Assembly: GCA_012837335.1 (NCBI GenBank)
Contig: DURM01000089.1
Span: 1 to 64,000 of the forward strand
Source: Bacillota bacterium
Lineage (GTDB): Bacteria > Bacillota > Limnochordia > Darwinibacteriales > DTU012
Direction: 5' to 3'
DNA: 64,000 nt
In this document: piece after piece, positions 35,067 through 42,092 of the stretch
Numbering within the stretch: position 1 is the first letter of the stretch
Layout: each line of letters opens with the position of its first letter
Notes under the pieces: generated by a model
Told to the model about the DNA's origin: nothing
The model's database searches: none
The model's input: only the letters and a program-made list of their open reading frames with translations
Translations under genes and position numbers: made by a program

Positions 35067-35591
35067 ATGATTTTATCGGGTAAGGAGATCTATCAGAACT
35101 TAAATAAAAAGATCTTCATTGAACCATTTAATGAAAGCCAGCTGAACCCTAACAGCTATAATCTGCGCTTACATAATCAACTGCTGGTCTATGATGAACC
35201 GGTTCTCGATATGAAAAAACCGAATAAAACAAAACTGCTGACGATTCCGGAAGAGGGCTTAGTTTTGGAGCCGAATCGGCTGTATTTGGGCAGAACTGTG
35301 GAATATACCAGGACAGAAGGGTTTGTGCCGATGTTGGAAGGCCGCTCATCCATCGGCAGGCTTGGACTGGTAGTCCATGTCACAGCCGGGTTTGGGGATG
35401 TGGGGTTTTCCGGGTATTGGACCCTGGAAATGTTCTGCATTAAGCCGATCCGCATTTACGCAGGCGTAGAGATCTGTCAGATCTACTACCACACGATCTG
35501 CGGTGATTACGAGCCCTACTCCAGCGGTAAGTATCAGAATAACGACGGTATCCAACCCAGTTTACTTTACCGTGATTTTGAGAAAGCATAA
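35067..35591 (+). CDS. dcd: dCTP deaminase
   Basis: 174-aa trimeric enzyme that deaminates dCTP to dUTP, or directly to dUMP in bifunctional forms. The signature is complete: EGRSSIGRLGL, then HVTAGFGDVGFSG and WTLE with the catalytic Glu. QLNPNSYNLRL at the N-terminus is also typical. I chose ATG 35067 with GAGGTG 7 nt upstream; a GTG two codons earlier is possible. It is the last gene of the HisFH-like operon, with a terminator starting at its stop codon. Confidence 0.9.
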   Translation: MILSGKEIYQNLNKKIFIEPFNESQLNPNSYNLRLHNQLLVYDEPVLDMKKPNKTKLLTIPEEGLVLEPNRLYLGRTVEYTRTEGFVPMLEGRSSIGRLGLVVHVTAGFGDVGFSGYWTLEMFCIKPIRIYAGVEICQIYYHTICGDYEPYSSGKYQNNDGIQPSLLYRDFEKA

Positions 35592-35616
35592 ATGGCTGCC
35601 TTTTGGCAGCCATTTC
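35591..35616. terminator. Bidirectional intrinsic terminator
   Basis: A perfect 11-bp stem AAATGGCTGCC/GGCAGCCATTT has a TTTT loop, between convergent genes. Confidence 0.85.
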
Positions 35617-35619
35617 CAT

Positions 35620-36258
35620 TTAAAGCATGGTCCAGTGGATGACATCGTAACCATTGGCAGTAAGTGTCTCGATCACCGGTTCTGGTTTATCAACTGCGAT
35701 TCTAAATACTAGAGCAGCAGTATCCGCTCCTGTGGCGTAGGTGGCTAAGCTGATGATGGTTAAATTGAGATTCTTGATTAAAGTTGAGATGTCGGCGATC
35801 ACACCGATGCGGTCTTTTACCTGAACTGTCACTCTAAGGCCCGGTCTGTCTAAGCCGAACAGCTTGGTAAGGGCATCGTAGATATTAGTTTCAGTTACAA
35901 TTCCCACCAATCTGCCGTTATCCAGTACAGGCAGACAGCCAATATCCTTTTCATGCATAATCATGGTGGCTTCTTCAACTGTAGTTTCGGGTGTTACTGT
36001 AATGACGGTAGTGGTCATCACATCAGCCACAGTTATTTTATCCGCTAAGTAATTGATCTCGTATTTACTTAATGTCGTAGCCGGAGAAGGAAGAGCTTTA
36101 GCGACATCTTTTTCAGTAATAATGCCTACCAGCTGTTCATTATCCATAACCGGCAGACGCTTCAGCTTGTGTTTTTTCATAACATTGGCAGTAACAGTAA
36201 TAGAATCCTTTCTTGATACCGTAATAGGGTCTTTTGTCATGAAATTCTTTACGAACAT
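35620..36258 (-). CDS. CBS-domain pair with C-terminal ACT domain (AcuB-like)
   Basis: 212-aa cytoplasmic regulatory protein. CBS1 (about 1-60, VKNFMTKDPITV, LPVMDNEQLVGIITEKD) and CBS2 (about 78-135, VADVMTTTVITV, LPVLDNGRLVGIVTETNI) form a Bateman module that binds adenine nucleotides. An ACT domain follows (VTVQVKDRIGVIADISTLI). AcuB-type proteins have this layout; the regulated target is unknown. I chose ATG 36258, with AGGTGGGG 4-11 nt upstream; that site lies inside a palindrome. Confidence 0.88.
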   Translation of the reverse strand: MFVKNFMTKDPITVSRKDSITVTANVMKKHKLKRLPVMDNEQLVGIITEKDVAKALPSPATTLSKYEINYLADKITVADVMTTTVITVTPETTVEEATMIMHEKDIGCLPVLDNGRLVGIVTETNIYDALTKLFGLDRPGLRVTVQVKDRIGVIADISTLIKNLNLTIISLATYATGADTAALVFRIAVDKPEPVIETLTANGYDVIHWTML

Positions 36259-36264
36259 TTCGCC

Positions 36265-36363
36265 CCACCTAGGTGGTAGGTTCACCTGCCTTTCAAGTTG
36301 GTATCTCTACAGATTAAAGTTCTTTTTCATTGGCTGTTATCCTTTTTAATCGGCAGGTGAACC
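36265..36363 (-). promoter_or_regulatory. Structured 5' leader of the CBS-ACT gene
   Basis: A perfect 12-bp inverted repeat (36279-36290 with 36352-36363) encloses an adjacent 7-bp helix (36312-36318 with 36345-36351). A 12-bp palindrome CCACCTAGGTGG (36265-36276) includes the Shine-Dalgarno. The layout suggests an RNA element controlling translation, or a protein operator. It matches no riboswitch class I know. Confidence 0.5.
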
Positions 36364-36371
36364 GAAAAAAT

Positions 36372-36542
36372 CTAGTGCTCGTTAGTTTTTTGTCTGCCGT
36401 GAACCTTCTTCAGATCTTCTCCGTCGAGAACACCCATCGGACCACCGGTTTTAGTATCTGTATACGAAACAAATTCGCCCTCCCGCCCTTTAGGGGCATC
36501 GGCTCTGCGCTTGCCATGGCTCATTTTCTGTTTTTCCGTCAT
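36372..36542 (-). CDS. Unrecognised 56-aa basic protein
   Basis: A short frame with an ideal AAAGGAGG site 6 nt before its ATG (36542). The product is hydrophilic and Lys/Arg/Gly-rich, with no Cys, membrane helix or signal peptide; segments such as MSHGKRRADAPKGRE and GGPMGVLDGEDLKKVHGR are visible. A weak minus-strand promoter (TTAACA, 18 nt, TATAGG) lies at 36572-36601. It precedes the CBS-ACT gene by about 110 nt and may be co-transcribed. I know no family. It could be a spore or nucleic-acid-associated protein, which is speculation. Confidence 0.65.
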   Translation of the reverse strand: MTEKQKMSHGKRRADAPKGREGEFVSYTDTKTGGPMGVLDGEDLKKVHGRQKTNEH

Positions 36543-36643
36543 AGCTGCCTCCTTTCTGCTGATAGTTTCCCCCTATAAGAGGATGTTCAGTCGACTGTTA
36601 AGAATATTAACCACAGATAGACCATGAACAGCGGAGGAAACAT

Positions 36644-38644
36644 ATGTCAAAGCAAATTACGATCAAGCAGGCGGCTGAGATTCTCGGTGTCAGCCCTGCT
36701 ACTGTTCGCAATTGGATTAGATTAGGTAAAATCAAGCAAGTCACACGTTCTGGAAGGGTGTACGAGCTGGCATCGGCTGAGATCAATCAGCTCAAACAAG
36801 CGATTAACACCGGCAGCCTGCCATATTTAAAGAGCCGCAGGAACAAACAAGCGATAACGGGACGGGCGGTGCCGGCCAACTATCTGGAGAATAAGGCTCT
36901 TGTTGATTTTGGAGAAAGTTTGATGCCGCTGATCCGCAAACTCTCCAAGCAGGGGCAGCTGCTGGTGCTTTTGGAGCTTTATCTCAAGCTTTTGCAGATG
37001 AACGGCAGAATTTCACCTAATAAAACAAACCTAGTGCTGACCGAAGAGTGGCTTGCAGGTCGGATTGAGATGGGACTCTATGGCGGTTTTGCTAAAGAGT
37101 TTTGGGAGTTATGTGCTCCCAGCTCTCGGAATGATCTGCAGCTGTTGAGGGAAATAAACAGCGGTTATCTGCAGGCTGTTTCCGGTGACGACCTGCTTGG
37201 ATTGGTGTATATGGCAATCTGTTCACTGCGGAAGCGAAAAAATACTGGCAGCTACTACACGCCAAGTGCGGTCGTAAAGCAGCTGATCGCATCCAGTTTT
37301 CACTACATCGACCCGCTGGTGCTGGGTTCTGCTGTAGATCCCTGCTGTGGTTCAGGGAACTTTTTGCTCCATTTGTTTCAATTTTTGAAGCCCCGGATTG
37401 TGAAAACAGGACTGGCGGAGTATGAGGCAGAGCTGAGGTTAGCGGGCATGCTGATTGGTTTTGATAACGATCCGATCGCAGTTATTCTTACCAAAATGAA
37501 TCTGTCACTGCTGTTTGCCCATCCTGAACTGGCAGCGCAGGTGCGCATCGAGCAGCGGGATACCCTGCTGGAACCGAATCAGAACCAGTACGACTTAGTA
37601 ATCGGCAATCCGCCCTGGGGATACAGGTTTACTCAAGCGGAGCTGCAGAAGCTGTCAGGAAGGGGGTATCAAACAATCCAAGCTGGCGGCAGAGCAGAAT
37701 CGTTCTGCCTGTTCATCGAATGGGCGGTTGAGCGTGTGCGGACCGGAGGTTTAATCAGCTATGTCATCCCGGAGGCATTTTTGACCACCCATTTTCATCA
37801 TTCCGCTCGAGAGCTGATCTTAAAATCATGCCAGATCAGGGAGACCGCTCAACTTGGAATGGCATTTGCACAGGTTAATGCGCCCGTAATCACCTTGATA
37901 GCAGAAAAAACAAACCGCCAAAGGGATTTATCTGAGCTAAGCGATCTCAACCTAAGTTGTTTTGTGTACGGTAAGCAGCGTGACCGTTCCATTATTGAAC
38001 ACCTCCGCACCAGACCCAACATTACTTACCTTAAAGATAAAGCAGATTTCGCATTGGGAATTGTCACCGGGAATAATCGGAGGTTTTTGCTCACTTCTCC
38101 GGTCGATAACAGTGAACCAGTGATTTCCGGCCGTGATCTGCTTCACTACAATATTAAAGAATGCTCATATCACCTTGTTTATCAGCGCGAGCTTTTCCAG
38201 CAGGTTGCTCCGGAAGAATACTACCGAGCGCCGGAGAAGCTGCTCTATCGTTTTGTTCATCAGCGTTTAGTTGTGGCTTACGATAACCATCAGCGTTTAA
38301 GCATCAACAGCGCCAACATATTGATTCCAAAACTTACAGGCGTTTCCGTAAAATATGTGATGGCTGTACTGAATTCGAGAGTTGTCCAGTTTTATCGAAC
38401 GATCACCAATCCGGATGTGAAAGTGCTCCGCAGTTTTTTGGAATCAATACCGATTGCGCTCTGTTCTGAATCCGAGCAAAAAGAGGTTATCGGCTTGGTT
38501 GATCAGATTTTGATGTCGAAAAACCCTGGTCAGCGCCGCAGAATTTACGAGGAAATTGATCAAAAACTGATGGATTTATATGGCTTGTCTTTTCAGGATC
38601 AAATTTATATTCGCCGAAAAAGTCAGACAGTTGACTTATTGTAA
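36644..38644 (+). CDS. HTH-fused N6-adenine DNA methyltransferase (orphan, type IIG/TaqI-like)
   Basis: 666-aa protein. Residues 1-55 form a MerR/excisionase-type helix-turn-helix (TIKQAAEILGVSPATVRNWI). A helical region follows, then the SAM-binding motif I VDPCCGSGNF (about 230), an acidic FDNDP loop and catalytic motif IV NPPWGY (about 324), and a C-terminal TaqI-like target-recognition region. No nuclease motif (PD-ExK) was seen and no restriction gene lies beside it. It may be a regulatory or protective methylase, or a degenerate type IIG enzyme. ATG 36644 follows GCGGAGGA. Confidence 0.82.
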   Translation: MSKQITIKQAAEILGVSPATVRNWIRLGKIKQVTRSGRVYELASAEINQLKQAINTGSLPYLKSRRNKQAITGRAVPANYLENKALVDFGESLMPLIRKLSKQGQLLVLLELYLKLLQMNGRISPNKTNLVLTEEWLAGRIEMGLYGGFAKEFWELCAPSSRNDLQLLREINSGYLQAVSGDDLLGLVYMAICSLRKRKNTGSYYTPSAVVKQLIASSFHYIDPLVLGSAVDPCCGSGNFLLHLFQFLKPRIVKTGLAEYEAELRLAGMLIGFDNDPIAVILTKMNLSLLFAHPELAAQVRIEQRDTLLEPNQNQYDLVIGNPPWGYRFTQAELQKLSGRGYQTIQAGGRAESFCLFIEWAVERVRTGGLISYVIPEAFLTTHFHHSARELILKSCQIRETAQLGMAFAQVNAPVITLIAEKTNRQRDLSELSDLNLSCFVYGKQRDRSIIEHLRTRPNITYLKDKADFALGIVTGNNRRFLLTSPVDNSEPVISGRDLLHYNIKECSYHLVYQRELFQQVAPEEYYRAPEKLLYRFVHQRLVVAYDNHQRLSINSANILIPKLTGVSVKYVMAVLNSRVVQFYRTITNPDVKVLRSFLESIPIALCSESEQKEVIGLVDQILMSKNPGQRRRIYEEIDQKLMDLYGLSFQDQIYIRRKSQTVDLL

Positions 38645-38696
38645 GGAAGCGTTCTAACTGGAGTTTTAACACGTTCTTAACTCCGTGACTAAGTAT

Positions 38697-38726
38697 TTAT
38701 CCACATAGTCCACAGACTTACCCACA
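38697..38726 (+). promoter_or_regulatory. Cluster of three DnaA-box-like sites
   Basis: TTATCCACA (38697, perfect consensus), TAGTCCACA (38706, two mismatches) and TTACCCACA (38718, one mismatch) lie in the same orientation. An AT-rich stretch and a promoter follow downstream. Confidence 0.55.
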
Positions 38727-38792
38727 ACAGAATGGGTCAAACTTTTGTTTGTCCCTACATTTGGTGGTCCGCTGTAATGAGTTTGATTACTG

Positions 38793-38821
38793 TTTACATT
38801 AATATGATAATGTATTATAAT
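38793..38821 (+). promoter_or_regulatory. SigA-type promoter for the oxidoreductase operon
   Basis: TTTACA (38793-38798) and a perfect TATAAT (38816-38821) are 17 nt apart. Transcription should start near 38828, so translation cannot begin at the ATG at 38824. Confidence 0.75.
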
Positions 38822-38856
38822 CAATGGCAAATAGTGGAAGAGAGGTGGTTTGTGCG

Positions 38857-40557
38857 TTGAAAAGCTTCAATATTCTGATTGGCGGCGAAGCAGGACAAGG
38901 TTTGGTTTCAGTTACCAACATGCTGATTCGAGCAATAACTAAGGAAGGTTGGTACTTGTTTGCTCAGCAGGACTATATGTCCAGAATCCGCGGTGGTCAT
39001 AATTTTACCAGACTGCGGATAGCAGATGAGCCGGTCTTCTGCTGTGAGCGTGGAGTCGATCTTTTGGTGGCTCTGGATAAGCACACCATCGGGCAGCACC
39101 GCTCAGAGCTAAACGAGGGTGGAGTTGTTATCGCCGATGGGCAGTCGGATGAGGAGGAAGGCCTGGATTTTATCGGTATCAACTTTGCCGAGGTTGCGAA
39201 CGAGCAGGGTCAGCCTTCAATTATGGCCAACACCGTTGCAGCTGGAGCAGTTTGGGCGTTTTTGGCTGACAATCTTGACGCTGTTGAAACTGTGCTGGCG
39301 GAAACATTTGGATCCAAAGGCGATGCAGTGGTTGAGGGCAATCTTAAGTGTGCCCGGGCTGGATTTAGTCTGGCGCGAGCAGGAAGAACCCTGGAACATC
39401 CGCCTAAGCCGGAGGATCGCCCACCGGTAATGATCCTCAAGGGCAATGACGCCCTCCCGGCAGGAGCGCTTGCAGCTGGATTAAAGTTTATGAGCGCATA
39501 CCCCATGACTCCATCAACAGGCGTAACTGAATTTATTGCTATGAACAGCGAGCGCTTAGATGTGGTGATGGAACAGGCTGAGGATGAAATATCAGCGATT
39601 AATATGGCAATCGGAGCTGCTTATGCCGGCGCGCGGGCAATGACAGCCACTTCCGGAGGCGGGTTCGCTCTAATGACTGAAGCATTGGGTTTAGCTGGTT
39701 CAGCAGAAATACCGGTCGTAGTAATCAACGCACAACGTCCCGGTCCTAGCACTGGGCTTCCCACCCGCACTGAACAAGGCGACTTACTATTTGCAGTTTA
39801 TGGCGGCAGCGGAGACTACCCCAAAGCTGTATTAACTCCAGGTGATGTAGAAGAGGCTTTCTATTTGATGGGGACCGCATTTAACTTAGCAGAGCGGTTC
39901 CAGACTCCTGTAATCGTCTTAAGTGACCAGCATTTGGCTGATTCATACCAGACTGTCAAACCGCTGGATCCGGGGAGGATTACCATTGATCGCGGTGAGC
40001 TGATCACCGATGCCGGACCGGAGTATAAGCGCTATCAGTTTACCGAATCAGGTGTATCGCCGCGCCTACTGCCCGGATTTGGCTCGGGAGGTCTTGTAGT
40101 CAGCGCTGGTGATGAGCATGATGAAGAAGGCCATCTTATCGAGGATGCGGATACCCGGATTAAAATGATGGATAAGCGGATGAAGAAGTTAGAAGGTCTG
40201 CAGGCCGAAGCTTTGGATCCGGTTACCTATGGCGATGATGACCCTGAGTATATCTTAATCGGTTTTGGCTCAACCAAGGGTGTGATCAGGGAAACAGTTG
40301 ATATCTTGAGAGAAAAAGGCATAAGAGCACTGCAGGTGCATCTGCCTCAAGTCTTCCCCTTACCTGATAAGCTGCGGGAGGTTTGGAATCTGCCCGGAAA
40401 GAAGTTCGTTGTAGAAAACAACTATGTAGGACAGCTGCAGAAACTGATCGGAATGGAATTAGCTGCAGCTCCGGATGGGCATGTGCGCAAATACGACGGA
40501 CGTCCATTTGCCCCGCAGGATATTGTGGAGCGGATCTTAGGAGGTGAAGGCAGATGA
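38857..40557 (+). CDS. korA: 2-oxoacid:ferredoxin oxidoreductase, fused gamma-alpha subunit (KorA-like)
   Basis: 566-aa subunit of an anaerobic oxidoreductase that decarboxylates a 2-oxoacid (2-oxoglutarate-like) to its acyl-CoA and reduces ferredoxin. Residues 1-180 form the gamma domain (IGGEAGQGLVSV, SRIRGGHNF). The alpha domain follows (KGNDALPAGALAAG, SAYPMTPSTGVTEF, GGGFALMTEALGLAGS) with a transketolase-C-like end (YILIGFGSTKGVIRE). I chose TTG 38857, 8 nt after AGAGGTGG, because the promoter excludes the upstream ATG. It overlaps korB by 4 nt. No ferredoxin subunit is encoded nearby. Confidence 0.9.
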   Translation: MKSFNILIGGEAGQGLVSVTNMLIRAITKEGWYLFAQQDYMSRIRGGHNFTRLRIADEPVFCCERGVDLLVALDKHTIGQHRSELNEGGVVIADGQSDEEEGLDFIGINFAEVANEQGQPSIMANTVAAGAVWAFLADNLDAVETVLAETFGSKGDAVVEGNLKCARAGFSLARAGRTLEHPPKPEDRPPVMILKGNDALPAGALAAGLKFMSAYPMTPSTGVTEFIAMNSERLDVVMEQAEDEISAINMAIGAAYAGARAMTATSGGGFALMTEALGLAGSAEIPVVVINAQRPGPSTGLPTRTEQGDLLFAVYGGSGDYPKAVLTPGDVEEAFYLMGTAFNLAERFQTPVIVLSDQHLADSYQTVKPLDPGRITIDRGELITDAGPEYKRYQFTESGVSPRLLPGFGSGGLVVSAGDEHDEEGHLIEDADTRIKMMDKRMKKLEGLQAEALDPVTYGDDDPEYILIGFGSTKGVIRETVDILREKGIRALQVHLPQVFPLPDKLREVWNLPGKKFVVENNYVGQLQKLIGMELAAAPDGHVRKYDGRPFAPQDIVERILGGEGR

Positions 40558-41414
40558 CAACAGAAAGACGGTTTGCCATCAGCAGGGAAACAGCGTGGTG
40601 TCCCGGATGTGGAAACTTTGGAATTCTCAGTGCACTTTCCCAGGCCCTTGAAGGCCTGGACTTAAATCCGCAGGATGTTTTATACGTGTCCGGAATTGGT
40701 CAAGCTGGTAAAACTCCTCATTACATTAAGGGTAATGTTCTCAATACGCTGCATGGGCGCACACTGCCGACAGCCACTGGTGCCAAGATTGCTAACGGAG
40801 ATTTAACGGTAATCGCAGAAGGCGGTGACGGTGATGGCTATGCGGAGGGGGGCAACCATTTTGTCCATGCGATGCGGAAAAACATCGATATCACCTACAT
40901 TGTCCACAACAACCAAGTATTCGGGTTAACTAAAGGGCAAGCCTCTCCTATGTCAGGTCCTGGTATGGTTACAGGCACTACACCAAAGGGTGTGGCCTAC
41001 GAGTCATTTAATCCACTGGCATTAGCGATTACGTTAAATGCTGGTTTTGTTGCCCGAAGCTACGCTGCCGATCAGCAGCATCTAATCAAAACGCTAAAAG
41101 CTGCTGTTCAGCATCCCGGTTTTGCCTTGGTGGATGTGCTGCAGCCGTGCGTCACGTTTAACAAAATCAATACTTATCAGTGGTACCGAAGTCGGGTTTA
41201 TGATCTGAATCAGGATCCCAATTACGATCCGCATGATCGCAGTATGGCGTGGGAGCGATCCTGGGAGTGGGGAGAAAAGATTCCCATCGGCATTTTCTAC
41301 AAGGTCAACCGCCCAACGCTGGCTGACTCGATTCCCGCATTAAAATCCGGACCGCTGGTTAAACAACCCCTTGTCAGTCCTAACTTGGATGAGGTTTTGG
41401 CACAATTCAAATAG
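40554..41414 (+). CDS. korB: 2-oxoacid:ferredoxin oxidoreductase beta subunit (KorB-like)
   Basis: 286-aa thiamine-diphosphate subunit. It has the cluster-binding CPGCGNFG at the N-terminus and a further Cys in LQPCVTF. The TPP motif is GGDGDGYAEGGNHF with NNQVFGLTKGQASP, typical of two-subunit 2-oxoglutarate or pyruvate enzymes. Substrate choice between 2-oxoglutarate and branched oxoacids cannot be settled. ATG 40554 overlaps the korA stop. Spore-protein genes follow about 60 nt downstream. Confidence 0.92.
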   Translation: MTTERRFAISRETAWCPGCGNFGILSALSQALEGLDLNPQDVLYVSGIGQAGKTPHYIKGNVLNTLHGRTLPTATGAKIANGDLTVIAEGGDGDGYAEGGNHFVHAMRKNIDITYIVHNNQVFGLTKGQASPMSGPGMVTGTTPKGVAYESFNPLALAITLNAGFVARSYAADQQHLIKTLKAAVQHPGFALVDVLQPCVTFNKINTYQWYRSRVYDLNQDPNYDPHDRSMAWERSWEWGEKIPIGIFYKVNRPTLADSIPALKSGPLVKQPLVSPNLDEVLAQFK

Positions 41415-41475
41415 CATACTTTTTGCCGCTGCTGCAGAGACTATGGGAGAGGCAGCTAGGAAAGGAGTTGTTAGT

Positions 41476-41715
41476 ATGCCAAAACCCAAGCCTGACGATC
41501 GCAGTGACAACGTGGATAAGCTGCAGGATCAGGTAGTAAATACTATTGAAAACCTGGAAGCAGCCCACGAAACTCTCCGCAATGAGGATCTGCCGGAAGA
41601 GCAGCGGCAGGCAATATTAGCAAAAAACCGCCGTAGAGAAGAAGCGATTGCAGGCAAGCGTGAGGAAATCAAAGACGAATACAGATTCCAACAGCAGCAG
41701 AACCATGAAGAATAA
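41476..41715 (+). CDS. tlp: Small acid-soluble spore protein, Tlp family
   Basis: 79-aa hydrophilic, helical protein. The family core is visible: PDDRSDNVDKLQDQVVNTIEN and, later, KNRRREEAIAGKREEIKDE, close to B. subtilis Tlp. Tlp proteins are made in the forespore and packed into spores. I chose ATG 41476 after AAAGGAG; the longer open frame overlaps korB. CATACTT at 41415 resembles a SigG -10 box, but I found no matching -35. A shorter paralogue follows. Confidence 0.88.
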   Translation: MPKPKPDDRSDNVDKLQDQVVNTIENLEAAHETLRNEDLPEEQRQAILAKNRRREEAIAGKREEIKDEYRFQQQQNHEE

Positions 41716-41727
41716 GGGGTTATGGTA

Positions 41728-41925
41728 ATGGCTAAAAGGAAGAATCGGGAAGCTAAATACAGAGAACAGATTGAAAATACTCTTGAGCGTTTAGATGAAG
41801 CTGAAGAAACTTTAAGAAACGATGCACTTCCTGAGACTGAGCGCGAACGGATCATGCGCAAGAACGAACACCGCCGTGAGCAGATTGCTTCTTTGCAGGA
41901 TAACTTAGACGAGATTGATGGTTAA
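41728..41925 (+). CDS. Second Tlp-like small protein
   Basis: 65-aa highly charged helical protein that looks like a shortened copy of the preceding Tlp: YREQIENTLERLDEAEETLRND aligns with the Tlp middle, and ERIMRKNEHRREQIASL with its end. The N-terminal PDDRSDN motif is lost. I chose ATG 41728 with AAGGGG 8 nt upstream. Tandem arrangement suggests duplication, and the two are probably co-expressed in the forespore. A terminator follows. Confidence 0.7.
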   Translation: MAKRKNREAKYREQIENTLERLDEAEETLRNDALPETERERIMRKNEHRREQIASLQDNLDEIDG

Positions 41926-41934
41926 CAAATCGTG

Positions 41935-41968
41935 GATAGGCAGGCTAATCCTGCCTGTCCTTTTTTTA
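41935..41968 (+). terminator. Intrinsic terminator after the Tlp genes
   Basis: AGGCAGG/CCTGCCT has a 5-nt loop and is followed by GTCC and T7. Confidence 0.88.
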
Positions 41969-42032
41969 TTTTGCGGATAAAAAAGGAACTGACGTGTATT
42001 TTGTAGAATAATAAACAGATAATTGTTACATT

Positions 42033-42056
42033 AAACCCAGTTTAACTGGTTTTTTA
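42033..42056 (+). promoter_or_regulatory. Hairpin with T-run in the leader of the DUF4914 gene
   Basis: AAACCCAG/CTGGTTT (one mismatch) with a TTTAA loop is followed by T-rich sequence, 37 nt before the ATG at 42093. It may be an attenuator, or a second terminator for upstream transcription. Confidence 0.45.
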
Positions 42057-42092
42057 ATTTACCAGAATCCTAATTACAGAAAGGGAGTTATC

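Noticed and set aside
36644-38644. Complete restriction-modification system
   Set aside because: No endonuclease domain or neighbouring nuclease or specificity gene could be recognised.
38645-38823. Chromosomal replication origin
   Set aside because: DnaA-like boxes are present, but no dnaA, dnaN, parAB, or other origin-linked gene is near, so oriC is unlikely.
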